In this document: positions 1-7,962 of the stretch, piece by piece
How the letters are laid out: every line of letters begins with the position of its first letter
How positions within the stretch are numbered: the stretch's first letter is position 1
IMG/VR virus record: IMGVR_UViG_3300025853_000537
Location: 1-27,053 of that record
Origin: a virus
Reading direction: 5' to 3' (one strand)
DNA length: 27,053 nucleotides
Program-made: the position numbers and the translations under genes
Notes under the pieces: model-generated
Databases searched by the model: none
What the model saw: only the letters and a program-made list of their open reading frames with translations
Told to the model about the DNA's origin: nothing

Positions 1-345
1 AAGTTGAGAGCAATGGGTCTTAAGATGTCTTATGATATGGAAGGTGATATGGTTGATGAGAAGTATCAGGGAATGTATCAGTCCCCTGCTCCTACTTATA
101 ATAGATTAAAGAGTGGAGATCCAAAGGCAACTATGTCTCCTGGTCGTCGTGCTCTGGAAAGATCCGATGAACTTCAAAGGAAAGATCCAAAATCTCCGAG
201 AGCAAAGAAACAGAAGAGAGTATCAGATCAAATAAATCGCAACTTCCAATCTGCACGTAAAACTGTAGGTGAAGGATCGAGTGTTGAAGATCAGATGGCA
301 GTGAGTCAAAACCTATACAGATCACGTCCAGGAGAGAGTGATTGA
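1..345 (+). CDS. C-terminal end of a basic virion-type protein (5' partial)
   Basis: The frame is open from base 1 with no stop or convincing start before it, so this is the tail of a gene beginning outside the window. The visible ~114 residues are hydrophilic and rich in Lys, Arg, Ser and Gln, with no membrane segment. The part SPGRRALERSDELQRK followed by a Lys/Arg-rich stretch and QINRNFQSARKTVG resembles the C termini of large structural proteins of T4-like cyanophages, which I recall as having repeated RRxxxLxRK-type segments; this is inference. The TGA stop overlaps the next ATG (TGATG), implying translational coupling. Function beyond 'probably virion-associated' cannot be given. Confidence 0.6.
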   Translation, partial: KLRAMGLKMSYDMEGDMVDEKYQGMYQSPAPTYNRLKSGDPKATMSPGRRALERSDELQRKDPKSPRAKKQKRVSDQINRNFQSARKTVGEGSSVEDQMAVSQNLYRSRPGESD

Positions 346-575
346 TGCCTGCAGTATCACAAAATCAAAAGATTGAAGTGAAAGAAGCACTTCGTAGTTC
401 TTTGCTTTCTGATCCAAAATTTATGGCGAGAATTGCCAAAGAAGAAGAAGAACAAAAACCTAAAGTAAAAAAGTCTTTTTCTACATTCAATAAAAATGCT
501 CAGAAAGCAAAGAAAGGATATGAAGTAGATAATAAAAACCCATTCAATGTTCATAGAAACACTACATATTATTAA
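345..575 (+). CDS. Small hydrophilic phage protein, unknown function
   Basis: A 76-aa charged protein. ATG at 345 overlaps the stop of the upstream gene (TGATG), which favours it over the in-frame TTG three bases earlier. It has an N-terminal helix-like region (KIEVKEALRSSLLSDPKF), a Glu/Lys-rich middle and an Asn-rich C terminus ending NPFNVHRNTTYY. There is no signal peptide, membrane segment or recognisable catalytic motif. Position directly after a virion-type protein suggests the same late operon, but no function can be assigned. Confidence 0.6.
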   Translation: MPAVSQNQKIEVKEALRSSLLSDPKFMARIAKEEEEQKPKVKKSFSTFNKNAQKAKKGYEVDNKNPFNVHRNTTYY

Positions 576-611
576 AAATTTCCTATATAGTTTAGACTTC
601 TGGTTCAAACT

Positions 612-815
612 ATGTTAGCATTTTTACTTCCACTCGCATCAAAAATTATTGGTGATGCAGTTTCTAAAGTTCCTGATAATGAGGAACTGGGTGAGAGACT
701 TATAGAGATTTGTTTAGTTATTCTTAGTAAGGCAGTTAAACTGACTAAAACTGATATGGATGATCAACTTCTTGAAGTAGTTTCAAATGCTATTAAAGCA
801 AGAGAAACTGAATAA
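612..815 (+). CDS. Small protein with hydrophobic N terminus, unknown function
   Basis: A 67-aa protein starting MLAFLLPLASKIIGDAVSKV, a hydrophobic or amphipathic N-terminal helix, followed by an acidic patch (DNEELGERLIEI), a second hydrophobic helix and a polar C terminus. It looks helical and could associate with membranes, but no proper transmembrane segment longer than about 17 residues is clear. The start lacks an obvious Shine-Dalgarno sequence. The late promoter of the next gene overlaps the region right after its stop. No function is assigned. Confidence 0.6.
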   Translation: MLAFLLPLASKIIGDAVSKVPDNEELGERLIEICLVILSKAVKLTKTDMDDQLLEVVSNAIKARETE

Positions 816-823
816 TATAAATA
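816..823 (+). promoter_or_regulatory. T4-type late promoter
   Basis: Exact TATAAATA, 40 nt (first base to first base) before the ATG of the structural protein gene at 856. The same octamer sits 29-41 nt before six other gene starts in this window, which supports it as the phage late promoter (gp55/gp33-type recognition in T4). Confidence 0.75.
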
Positions 824-855
824 TCATTATAAAAAGAATTATAAGGTAATAGAAC

Positions 856-1404
856 ATGTCTCTATGGGGCGATAAAGATTTAGTAACAAGCACGGGAACT
901 ATTTCCATTGACTTTGCTAGTAAAACTGTTACTGGTGCTGGAACAACATTTACCGATGATGGTGTCACTCAAGGTGATGTTATTAGTGTAGGTACCGGTG
1001 CAACTTATGGTTTTGCTGTAGTTGATTCTGTAACAAATAATGGATCACTAACAATCTATAGCACAGATTATTTTGTTGCTGGTGTTACGACAGTTCCTGC
1101 ATCAACTACGTTTGCTATTTCACAGGAACCTCTGTATGCAATGGCGGATACTGCATATGCTGCACCTGAAGTTCAGACTGGACTTTCAACTAATCCTGTA
1201 ACTCGTGTAGTATACGGAATAGATGAAATTGAAGCAGGAATTGCTGCAACAACGGCATATGCTGTTACACATTCTGGTTGGGTTGGAATTACAACTTATA
1301 TTGATATGCACGGAAAATTGAGAGTTAAGAATGAAGTTTTAGTTGCTGGTGGTATTCTGACTACATCTGATGCTACTGACGATAGTGTTTTCCCAGATAG
1401 TTGA
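856..1404 (+). CDS. Virion structural protein, cyanomyovirus type
   Basis: A 182-aa protein beginning MSLWGDKD, followed by beta-rich Thr/Val/Gly repeats (ISIDFASKTVTGAGTTF, VISVGTGATYGFAVVDSV) and a region with repeated Ala/Thr/Gly. I recall proteins starting MSLWG(K/N)xD with this TVTGxGTTF pattern as structural proteins of T4-like cyanophages, present as several paralogues per genome; that link is from memory. It is expressed from a TATAAATA late promoter 40 nt upstream with an AAGG ribosome site. No signal peptide or membrane helix. Probably a virion surface or tail-associated protein; its exact position in the particle is unknown. Confidence 0.75.
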   Translation: MSLWGDKDLVTSTGTISIDFASKTVTGAGTTFTDDGVTQGDVISVGTGATYGFAVVDSVTNNGSLTIYSTDYFVAGVTTVPASTTFAISQEPLYAMADTAYAAPEVQTGLSTNPVTRVVYGIDEIEAGIAATTAYAVTHSGWVGITTYIDMHGKLRVKNEVLVAGGILTTSDATDDSVFPDS

Positions 1405-1413
1405 TAATGTAGT

Positions 1414-1785
1414 ATGAGATTTGAAGAGTTGAATGAGAGTAATTACTTACTCTTTGCTATAAAATTCTATAATAATCCCCAAGCAGTCACAAAAGATGAT
1501 TTTGAAGATGACTTAAAAAGAATTAAGTACATTAAAAGATTATTGAAAAGATATAAGAATACTGGGGAACTTAAAACTCATCTCATACTTAATCATTTAA
1601 CTGTACTATTCAACGTCTTTGATGATGCAGCAATTCCCTTATTATTTTATAATCTTGAAGATGAACTTTGGCCTTGTATAAAAAGTTTTTTTGTATTTTT
1701 AAATAGGATACCAGAATACCCTAAAACAAAAATTACTGAATTGAAAGAAGATGAGTATTGTATACAACAATTAAAAGAAATCTGA
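1414..1785 (+). CDS. Conserved cyanophage protein, unknown function
   Basis: A 123-aa, probably all-helical, soluble protein. Key stretches are NYLLFAIKFYNNPQAV, a basic helix LKRIKYIKRLLKRYKNTGEL, then LKTHLILNHLTVLFNVF and a hydrophobic Trp/Phe-rich helix (LWPCIKSFFVFLNRIPEYP). This arrangement matches a small protein family I recall as near-universal in T4-like cyanophages but without a known role. ATG at 1414 lies 9 nt after the upstream stop. The downstream gene starts 5 nt after its stop, so it belongs to a compact late operon. Confidence 0.7.
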   Translation: MRFEELNESNYLLFAIKFYNNPQAVTKDDFEDDLKRIKYIKRLLKRYKNTGELKTHLILNHLTVLFNVFDDAAIPLLFYNLEDELWPCIKSFFVFLNRIPEYPKTKITELKEDEYCIQQLKEI

Positions 1786-1790
1786 GTGTT

Positions 1791-2003
1791 ATGAATGATA
1801 GAAGATTAAATCACATAAGGAATATGATTAGATCTTTGAAAGAAGAAGCAATTGCTAATTCTGTTGGAGATGGTAGTGGTGTTGCAGGATTGACTGGAGA
1901 ACCTCCTGTGAATTTAATAAAGAAAAAGAAAAAGAGACCTACTATTATCGCCAGAGGTTTGATGCCTGGAGCAAGAAAACGATGGAATAGTGGAGTAAAA
2001 TAA
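1791..2003 (+). CDS. Small basic phage protein
   Basis: A 70-aa protein (MNDRRLNHIRNMIRSLKEEA...), with an N-terminal charged helix, a Gly-rich middle with GVAGLTGEPPV, then KKKKKRP and a basic tail GARKRWNSGVK. Start chosen at ATG 1791, just after the stop of the upstream gene; the frame is open 33 nt further up but that would overlap. Similar short proteins with an RRLNHxRN start and a poly-Lys plus RKRW tail occur beside the upstream gene in related phages, from recall. The stop TAA overlaps the next ATG (TAATG). Function unknown; the basic tail could bind nucleic acid. Confidence 0.65.
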   Translation: MNDRRLNHIRNMIRSLKEEAIANSVGDGSGVAGLTGEPPVNLIKKKKKRPTIIARGLMPGARKRWNSGVK

Positions 2004-2419
2004 TGCTATCCAACAACTCAAAGGTTGCTGTATTAGAATCAAAACTTGATATGTATGAGGAACTCTCAAGGGAGATGCTTTCTAAATTGGAATCGGCAGT
2101 AGAAAAAATATCTGAAGGAAATAATCGTATTGCTCAAATCCTAACGAAGCATGATGAAAGAATTGAGCAAAGTATGAAGACTGATGGTCTTATTATAAAG
2201 ATGATTGACGAATTAAAAGATACAGAAGAAAAGAATAATAGAATTCTACACGAAAGAATAGATAAAATACAGATAGAGATAAAAGCATTTTCAAAGTTTA
2301 GATGGCAGGTAGGAGGAGTTCTAGTGGTCTCCGCACTGCTCATAGGTGCCGGTAGTCGAATCGCACCTTTCTTCTTGACTCAGACCCCACAGCAGGTTAT
2401 AATAGACCCAGTAAGGTAG
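2003..2419 (+). CDS. Coiled-coil protein with C-terminal membrane anchor
   Basis: A 138-aa protein. Residues ~5-95 are a long heptad-rich coiled coil (Leu/Ile/Met with Glu/Lys), followed by KFRWQVGGVLVVSALLIGAG, a single predicted transmembrane segment near residues 100-120, and a short outer tail. The layout resembles small phage proteins such as XhlA-type or holin-accessory proteins that oligomerise through a coiled coil and sit in the inner membrane, but sequence identity to those is not evident. It starts by TAATG overlap with the gene before and lies 12 nt ahead of primase. A membrane-tethering role is inference. Confidence 0.6.
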   Translation: MLSNNSKVAVLESKLDMYEELSREMLSKLESAVEKISEGNNRIAQILTKHDERIEQSMKTDGLIIKMIDELKDTEEKNNRILHERIDKIQIEIKAFSKFRWQVGGVLVVSALLIGAGSRIAPFFLTQTPQQVIIDPVR

Positions 2420-2431
2420 TACCTATACATA

Positions 2432-3403
2432 ATGGATCTGGTTGACTCCAAGTATATTGGGATGATATCTTCTCGTCTCCAGAAATTTAAGAGAGTTAAA
2501 GATAACCTCTATAACTTTCGTTGCCCTATTTGTGGTGACTCACAGAAGAATAAAAATAAGACACGGGGATATATCTACCAGGTCAAAAATAATACAAACT
2601 TCAAGTGCCATAATTGTGGTGCGAGTATGTCTTTTAATAATTTACTGAAAGAGATTGATGTAAGTCTTCATAAGCAATATACTCTTGAGAAGTTTAAGGA
2701 AGGACATACCGGTAGAAACTTTGTTGTTCAAGCACCAAAGTTTGAATTTAAGAAACCAGTATTCAAGAAATCGATCAATCTTCCAAAGGCATCTACAAAT
2801 TCTTTTGCCAATGAATATCTTGTAAATCGCAAGATAGATCCGGATAGGTTTTATTATGCTGACAAGTTCATGGAGTGGACGAATACTCAGAAACAAACCT
2901 TTGATACTATCAAGAAGGATGAGAGTCGTATCGTAATACCAATGTATGATGAGAACAAAAATCTCATTGGATTTCAGGGTAGAGCACTGGGAAAATCATT
3001 CACTAAATACATCACCGTGATGTTGGATGAGGAAGCACCGAAGGTTTATGGACTTGAAACTATTGACAAAACAATTGCTGTTTATATCACAGAAGGACCT
3101 TTCGACTCAACATTCATTTGTAACTCGATTGCGATGTGCGGAGCTGACGTTGATATTAGTAACTGGGGCATTAGCAATCCTGTTTGGATCTATGATAACG
3201 AACCACGCAATCGAGAAATCGTCAATCGAATCGGTAGAACAATCGATAATGACAACTCCATAGTGATTTGGCCGACGAATATAATACAGAAAGATATCAA
3301 TGACATGGTTCTTTCTGGACATGATGTTATGTCTGTGGTAGAATTGAATACCTATTCAGGATTAGAAGCAAAAATTAAATTTAACAACTGGAAAAAAATA
3401 TGA
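2432..3403 (+). CDS. 61: DNA primase subunit gp61
   Basis: A 323-aa protein matching the T4 gp61 primase (about 340 aa), which makes RNA primers for lagging-strand synthesis on the gp41 helicase. The N-terminal zinc-binding domain has C31-x2-C34 and C59-x2-C62 (CPIC...CHNC). The catalytic TOPRIM-like part has EGPFD at residues 221-225 and a DNE metal-binding motif at 255-257, with IVIPMYDENKNLIGFQGRAL upstream in the primase core. The last four bases overlap the nrdA start (ATGA), so the two are translationally coupled. Family assignment is strong from the zinc motif, TOPRIM residues and length. Confidence 0.9.
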   Translation: MDLVDSKYIGMISSRLQKFKRVKDNLYNFRCPICGDSQKNKNKTRGYIYQVKNNTNFKCHNCGASMSFNNLLKEIDVSLHKQYTLEKFKEGHTGRNFVVQAPKFEFKKPVFKKSINLPKASTNSFANEYLVNRKIDPDRFYYADKFMEWTNTQKQTFDTIKKDESRIVIPMYDENKNLIGFQGRALGKSFTKYITVMLDEEAPKVYGLETIDKTIAVYITEGPFDSTFICNSIAMCGADVDISNWGISNPVWIYDNEPRNREIVNRIGRTIDNDNSIVIWPTNIIQKDINDMVLSGHDVMSVVELNTYSGLEAKIKFNNWKKI

Positions 3404-6400
3404 CTAACGGGACAAAGGTAACTAAAAGAAATGGAAAAAATGAACCTCTTGATTTAAATAAACTACATGTAATGGTAGAAGAGGCATGTAAAGATCTTGC
3501 CGGTGTATCTGCAAGTCAGGTTGAAATTCAATCTGGTATTCAGTTTTATGACGGTATTACAACAGATGAGATTCAGGAGATTCTAATTCGTTCTGCATCA
3601 GATTTGGTAAGTTTGGATAATCCCAACTATCAGTTTGTTGCCGCACGACTTCTTTTGTTTGCCGTTCGTAAGCAATTGTATGGTCGTATGCACGAAACTC
3701 CAACAGTAAAGGAGCAAGTTGAGCAATGTGTTGCTAAAGAAGTTTATGATGCAGAAATACTTGACCTGTATTCTGATGAAGAGTTTGATAAACTTCAGTC
3801 CTTTATTGATCATGATAGAGACTACTTGTTTACTTATGCAGGTTTACGTCAAGTCTGTGATAAGTATCTTGTGCAAGACAGAAGTAATGGTAAGGTATAT
3901 GAGACTCCACAGTTCATGTATCTTCTGATTGCCGCAACCATATTCTCTAAATATCCAAAGGAGACAAGATTAGAATACGTTAGGAAATATTACGATGCAA
4001 TCTCAAGACACAAAATCAACATTCCCACACCTATCATGGCAGGGGTGCGAACTCCACTTCGACAATTTGCTAGCTGTGTTCTTGTTGATGTTGATGACAC
4101 CCTCGATAGCATCTTTAGTTCTGATATGGCTATCGGCAAATATGTTGCACAAAGGGCGGGAATCGGTATCAACGCAGGTCGAATCCGTGGCATCAACAGT
4201 AAGATCAGAGGTGGTGAAGTACAACACACAGGTGTTGTCCCTTTCCTCAAAAAGTTTGAAGCAACTGTCAGATGCTGCACTCAGAATGGCATCAGAGGTG
4301 GATCAGCGACTGTCCACTTCCCAATCTGGCACATCGAAATCGAAGACATCCTAGTTCTTAAGAACAATAAGGGTACAGAAGACAACCGAGTGAGGAAACT
4401 TGACTACTCAATCCAAATTTCAAAACTTTTTTACGAACGTTTCATTAAGAATGAGCAGATTAGCTTATTCTCACCGCATGACGTACCAGGTCTCTATGAT
4501 GCTTTTGGTACTGATGCATTTGACTCTTGTTATGTGGACTATGAATCAGATCAGTCTATTCCAAGAAAGACTATCGGGGCACAAGAATTATTTTTCGACC
4601 TTCTAAAAGAACGTGCCGAAACTGGTAGAATTTATATCATGAACATTGACCATTGTAATTCTCACTCATCCTTTATGGATAAAGTTGAGATGAGCAACTT
4701 ATGTGTTGCCCCAGAAACTCAAATTCTTACTAAAGATGGATATCAAACTATTTATGAAATGGTGGGTGATTATGTTGATGTTTGGAATGGTGAAAAGTGG
4801 TCTAATGTTTTAATTGAAAAAACATCAGATTGTCAAGAATTGATGAAGGTTATTATTGATAGTGAAGAAATTGAATGTACTCCATACCACAGATTTTTTG
4901 TTGTAAACGGAAAAAATTATTCCAGAAATAAAAAAATTATTGAAAAGAGGGCATATGATTTGAAATCGGGTGATAAAATTATTAAGTTTGATTTACCTAT
5001 CATTGAAGGAGAATTAAATCTAGAAAATTCATATACTTTAGGTTTTCATTCTGGAGATGGATCATATCATAGAGGTACTCCAATACTTGATTTGTATGGA
5101 TCTAAAAAAGATATTTTAGAGTATCTTCCATATACAAAATACTATAATTTGGATAATAAAATTAGAGTAATTTTAGATATTCCCCCCCATACTAAATTTG
5201 TGGTTCCCGATTGCAATTATACAATTGAGTCTAGATTGAAGTGGTTTGCTGGATTGGTTGATTCAGATGGACACATTGCAAAAAACAATCAGACAGAAAC
5301 AGTTCAAATAAATTCAATTAACTTTGAATTTCTTAGAAGTATCAAGTATATGCTTCATACTCTTGGAGTTGATTGTAAAATCAAAAAAATTTATGAAAAT
5401 AGAAAGCAATTTATGCCTGATGGTAAAGGTGAAACGAAAGAGTATGAATGCAATGAAGTGTGGAGATTGCTTATTTCTAATAGCGGTCTCATCAAATTAT
5501 GCAATCTTGGTTTTGCAGAATATGTAATGAGATCTAAAATTTCAAAAAATATTCCAAATAGAAATGCTGAAAGATTTCATATTGTTGAAGATATTATTTT
5601 CACTGGAAGAAAAGATTCAACCTATTGCTTTACCGAATCAGATAGAGGAATGGGTATGTTCAACGGATTTCTTCTTGGGAATTGTCAAGAGATTACTTTG
5701 CCTACAAAACCTTTACAACATATTGATGATGAAAATGGTGAAATTGCTCTCTGCATCCTTAGTGCTATTAATATTGGTAAAATTAGGGATCTTGAAGATC
5801 TTGATGTTCTTTGTGATCTTGCTGTCAGGAGTCTTGATGAACTCATTGATTTTCAGGGATATCCCGTCAGAGCAGCAGAGATTGCCACAAGAGCACGTCG
5901 TTCGTTAGGTATTGGTTATATTGGACTGGCACACTACCTTGCCAAGAATGGTCATAGGTATGAAGATCCTGAGGCATGGAAATCTGTTCATGACCTATCT
6001 GAAGCATTCCAATACTATCTCATTCAGGCAACTGTTAATCTTGCGAAAGAAAAAGGTGCATGTGAATACAGTCATCGTACCAAGTATGGTAATGGAATTC
6101 TTCCGATTGATACATATAAGAATGAGGTAGATGAAATAGTTACAAATGAGCTTCACTATGATTGGGAGAGTCTTAGGGCACAAGTTAAGCATTATGGAGT
6201 TAGGAACTCAACATTGTCCGCACAGATGCCTTCAGAGAGCAGTTCCGTTGTGTCAAACGCAACAAATGGAATCGAACCACCTAGAGGATACTTGTCCATT
6301 AAGAAGTCCAAAAAAGGACCTCTTAAGCAGATTGTTCCACAATACGGAACACTGAAGAACAATTATGATCTTCTTTGGGAAATGAGATCCAATAAAGGAT

Positions 6401-6678
6401 ACATTAATATTGTTGCCGTAATGCAAAAGTTCTTTGACCAGGCAATTTCTGGTAATTGGAGTTATAATCCGGAACATTATCCCAACAATGAGATCCCTGT
6501 GTCAGTTATGGCACACGATATGCTTTACTCATATTCAATGGGATGGAAAACCGCATATTACCAAAACACTTATGACATCAAGACTGATGAAATGGACGAT
6601 TCCAATGAGTCACTTGATAGTTTAATTTCTCAATTAGAAACCGCAGAGGAGGAAGACTGTGAGTCTTGTAAGATTTAA
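3400..6678 (+). CDS. nrdA: Ribonucleotide reductase class Ia, large subunit NrdA, interrupted by an intein
   Basis: The precursor is 1092 aa; removing the 327-aa intein (codons 435-761) leaves 765 aa, close to E. coli NrdA (761 aa). It reduces ribonucleoside diphosphates to deoxy forms for phage DNA synthesis. Visible features are an N-terminal ATP cone (VTKRNGKNEPLDLNKLH), the first active-site cysteine C226 (FASCVL), LFSPHDVPGLYDAF, the thiyl-radical cysteine at precursor C762 (first residue after the intein, NLC/QEITLPTKPL), the third active-site cysteine C785 (GEIALCILSA), the radical-transfer tyrosine pair in KTAYYQNT, and a C-terminal redox pair CESCKI. It overlaps gp61 by 4 bases and precedes nrdB by 22 nt, so the subunits are probably co-expressed. 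Confidence 0.95.
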   Translation: MTNGTKVTKRNGKNEPLDLNKLHVMVEEACKDLAGVSASQVEIQSGIQFYDGITTDEIQEILIRSASDLVSLDNPNYQFVAARLLLFAVRKQLYGRMHETPTVKEQVEQCVAKEVYDAEILDLYSDEEFDKLQSFIDHDRDYLFTYAGLRQVCDKYLVQDRSNGKVYETPQFMYLLIAATIFSKYPKETRLEYVRKYYDAISRHKINIPTPIMAGVRTPLRQFASCVLVDVDDTLDSIFSSDMAIGKYVAQRAGIGINAGRIRGINSKIRGGEVQHTGVVPFLKKFEATVRCCTQNGIRGGSATVHFPIWHIEIEDILVLKNNKGTEDNRVRKLDYSIQISKLFYERFIKNEQISLFSPHDVPGLYDAFGTDAFDSCYVDYESDQSIPRKTIGAQELFFDLLKERAETGRIYIMNIDHCNSHSSFMDKVEMSNLCVAPETQILTKDGYQTIYEMVGDYVDVWNGEKWSNVLIEKTSDCQELMKVIIDSEEIECTPYHRFFVVNGKNYSRNKKIIEKRAYDLKSGDKIIKFDLPIIEGELNLENSYTLGFHSGDGSYHRGTPILDLYGSKKDILEYLPYTKYYNLDNKIRVILDIPPHTKFVVPDCNYTIESRLKWFAGLVDSDGHIAKNNQTETVQINSINFEFLRSIKYMLHTLGVDCKIKKIYENRKQFMPDGKGETKEYECNEVWRLLISNSGLIKLCNLGFAEYVMRSKISKNIPNRNAERFHIVEDIIFTGRKDSTYCFTESDRGMGMFNGFLLGNCQEITLPTKPLQHIDDENGEIALCILSAINIGKIRDLEDLDVLCDLAVRSLDELIDFQGYPVRAAEIATRARRSLGIGYIGLAHYLAKNGHRYEDPEAWKSVHDLSEAFQYYLIQATVNLAKEKGACEYSHRTKYGNGILPIDTYKNEVDEIVTNELHYDWESLRAQVKHYGVRNSTLSAQMPSESSSVVSNATNGIEPPRGYLSIKKSKKGPLKQIVPQYGTLKNNYDLLWEMRSNKGYINIVAVMQKFFDQAISGNWSYNPEHYPNNEIPVSVMAHDMLYSYSMGWKTAYYQNTYDIKTDEMDDSNESLDSLISQLETAEEEDCESCKI
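4702..5682 (+). other. LAGLIDADG intein inside NrdA
   Basis: In-frame protein-splicing element of 327 codons (precursor residues 435-761). It begins with Cys435 (CVAPETQILTKDGY, block A), has a T494-P-Y-H497 block B motif, two LAGLIDADG helices of a homing endonuclease (LGFHSGDG at 547-554 and AGLVDSDG at 617-624), and ends NGFLLGN at Asn761, followed by Cys762 as the +1 nucleophile. The usual penultimate His is replaced by Gly760. It interrupts SNL/CQEI directly before the catalytic thiyl cysteine, so an unspliced precursor cannot be an active reductase. The base composition looks more AT-rich than the flanking extein. It is both splicing element and probable mobile genetic element. Confidence 0.93.
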
Positions 6679-6700
6679 GACAAATAAAGAAGAGAGACCA

Positions 6701-7843
6701 ATGATCGATTCTATGACCGTGTTCAATGCAGAAGAGGTAGACACTAAAAAGCAACCAATGTTCTTTGGAAAACCATTAGGTATTCAGAGATATGATTCTT
6801 ATAAGTATCCAATTTTTGACAAACTTACAACGCAACAACTGGGATATTTCTGGAGACCCGAAGAAGTATCCCTCCAGAAAGACCGTGCGGACTATCAGAC
6901 ACTACGCCCTGAGCAAAAGCACATTTTTACCAGCAATCTTAAGTACCAGATCATGCTGGATTCTGTACAAGGGCGTGGTCCTGGGATGGCTTTTATCCCT
7001 TACTGTAGCTTACCTGAATTAGAAGCATGTATGGAGGTCTGGGGGTTCATGGAGATGATCCATAGTCGTTCATATACTCATATCATTAAGAACGTTTATT
7101 CAGACCCCTCAGATGTGTTTGATCACATTCTGAATGATGAACGAATTGTTGAACGTGCAATGAGTGTGACTGGGGCATATAATGATTTTATTAATGCAGC
7201 ACATCATTATGATAGTACTAATGATTGGCAACACGCATTAGAAGGAGTTCCTTATGCACAAGAATCAAGATATGAACTCAAACGCAAACTCTTCAAAGCA
7301 GTTGCGAATGTTAATATCCTTGAAGGTATTCGATTTTACGTATCATTTGCTTGCAGTTTTGCTTTTGGTGAACTCAAACTTATGGAAGGAAGTGCAAAAA
7401 TCATCTCACTGATTGCTAGAGATGAGAATCAGCATCTTGCCATTACTCAGAATATTCTAAAGAAGTGGAGAGAAGGTGATGATCCTGAGATGGCAAAAAT
7501 CTTCAAAGAAGAAGAGCAGTGGTTGATTAATACGTTTGAAAATTGTGTTAATCAAGAAAAACTTTGGGCAGAATATTTGTTCAAGGATGGTTCGATGATT
7601 GGTCTCAATGATAAATTGCTTCAGCAGTATGTGGAATGGATTGCCAATCGTAGAATGAAATCAATTGGACTTAAGACGATCTATGACGTACCCGCAAAGA
7701 ATAACCCACTCCCCTGGACGGAACATTGGATTTCTTCTAAAGGTCTTCAGATCAGCCCACAGGAAACGCAAGTGCAGTCATATATTGTTGGTGGTATTAA
7801 GCACGATGTCACTGGCAATACATTTGCTGGTTTCAGTCTTTAA
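6701..7843 (+). CDS. nrdB: Ribonucleotide reductase class Ia, small subunit NrdB
   Basis: A 380-aa protein holding the diiron centre and tyrosyl radical that activates NrdA. Conserved residues are visible: D87 in LKYQIMLDSVQGR, E118 and H121 in MEMIHSRSYTHI, the radical Tyr Y125, the Glu in LEGIRFYVSFACSF, and Glu and His in ARDENQHL. Length matches E. coli NrdB (376 aa). ATG 6701 is chosen with AAGAAGAGAG upstream; ATG 6713 is an alternative that gives 376 aa and an N terminus (MTVFNAEEV) closer to T4. The frame is open further upstream into nrdA, but a GTG there would force an unlikely overlap. Confidence 0.95.
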   Translation: MIDSMTVFNAEEVDTKKQPMFFGKPLGIQRYDSYKYPIFDKLTTQQLGYFWRPEEVSLQKDRADYQTLRPEQKHIFTSNLKYQIMLDSVQGRGPGMAFIPYCSLPELEACMEVWGFMEMIHSRSYTHIIKNVYSDPSDVFDHILNDERIVERAMSVTGAYNDFINAAHHYDSTNDWQHALEGVPYAQESRYELKRKLFKAVANVNILEGIRFYVSFACSFAFGELKLMEGSAKIISLIARDENQHLAITQNILKKWREGDDPEMAKIFKEEEQWLINTFENCVNQEKLWAEYLFKDGSMIGLNDKLLQQYVEWIANRRMKSIGLKTIYDVPAKNNPLPWTEHWISSKGLQISPQETQVQSYIVGGIKHDVTGNTFAGFSL

Positions 7844-7872
7844 TTGACCTTAAGACTGAACTAATATATTAT
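7844..7872 (+). promoter_or_regulatory. Host-type early promoter after nrdB
   Basis: TTGACC at 7844-7849 and TATTAT at 7867-7872 with a 17-bp spacer. Transcription would start near 7879 and include both arms of the inverted repeat in front of the GIY-YIG gene. Confidence 0.5.
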
Positions 7873-7885
7873 ATCGGGCAGCAAC

Positions 7886-7962
7886 TTGTGTCTTGGCGGA
7901 TTATAGTTGCGTAAGTCCCACTTTTTTATTATAAATAATAGTAAGTCAACGCCAAGACACAA
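7886..7962 (+). promoter_or_regulatory. Start-codon-sequestering inverted repeat with late promoter in its loop
   Basis: TTGTGTCTTGGCG at 7886-7898 is a perfect 13-bp reverse complement of CGCCAAGACACAA at 7950-7962. The last A of the 3' arm is the A of the endonuclease ATG. The 51-nt loop holds a TATAAATA late promoter (7930-7937) and a direct repeat GTAAGTC at 7911 and 7941. RNA starting upstream can fold and mask the start; RNA from the internal late promoter (start near 7943) lacks the 5' arm. The arrangement matches the known T4 I-TevI control logic. Confidence 0.8.
7930..7937 (+). promoter_or_regulatory. T4-type late promoter for the GIY-YIG gene
   Basis: Exact TATAAATA, 32 nt before the ATG at 7962 and between the two arms of the inverted repeat. 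Expected transcription start is around 7943 by analogy with T4 late promoters. Confidence 0.75.

Noticed and set aside
3990-4354. Several overlapping ORFs in other frames and on the minus strand inside nrdA
   Set aside because: They lie wholly within a strongly conserved NrdA region and lack ribosome sites or recognisable protein features.
5324-6355. Plus-strand ORFs in alternative frames across the intein and C-terminal nrdA
   Set aside because: The main frame carries all intein and NrdA motifs without interruption, so no frameshift or second gene is needed.
7834-7858. Terminator after nrdB (CAGTCTT / AAGACTG hairpin)
   Set aside because: The 7-bp stem has an 11-nt loop and no T-run; it also overlaps the early promoter, so termination is not supported.
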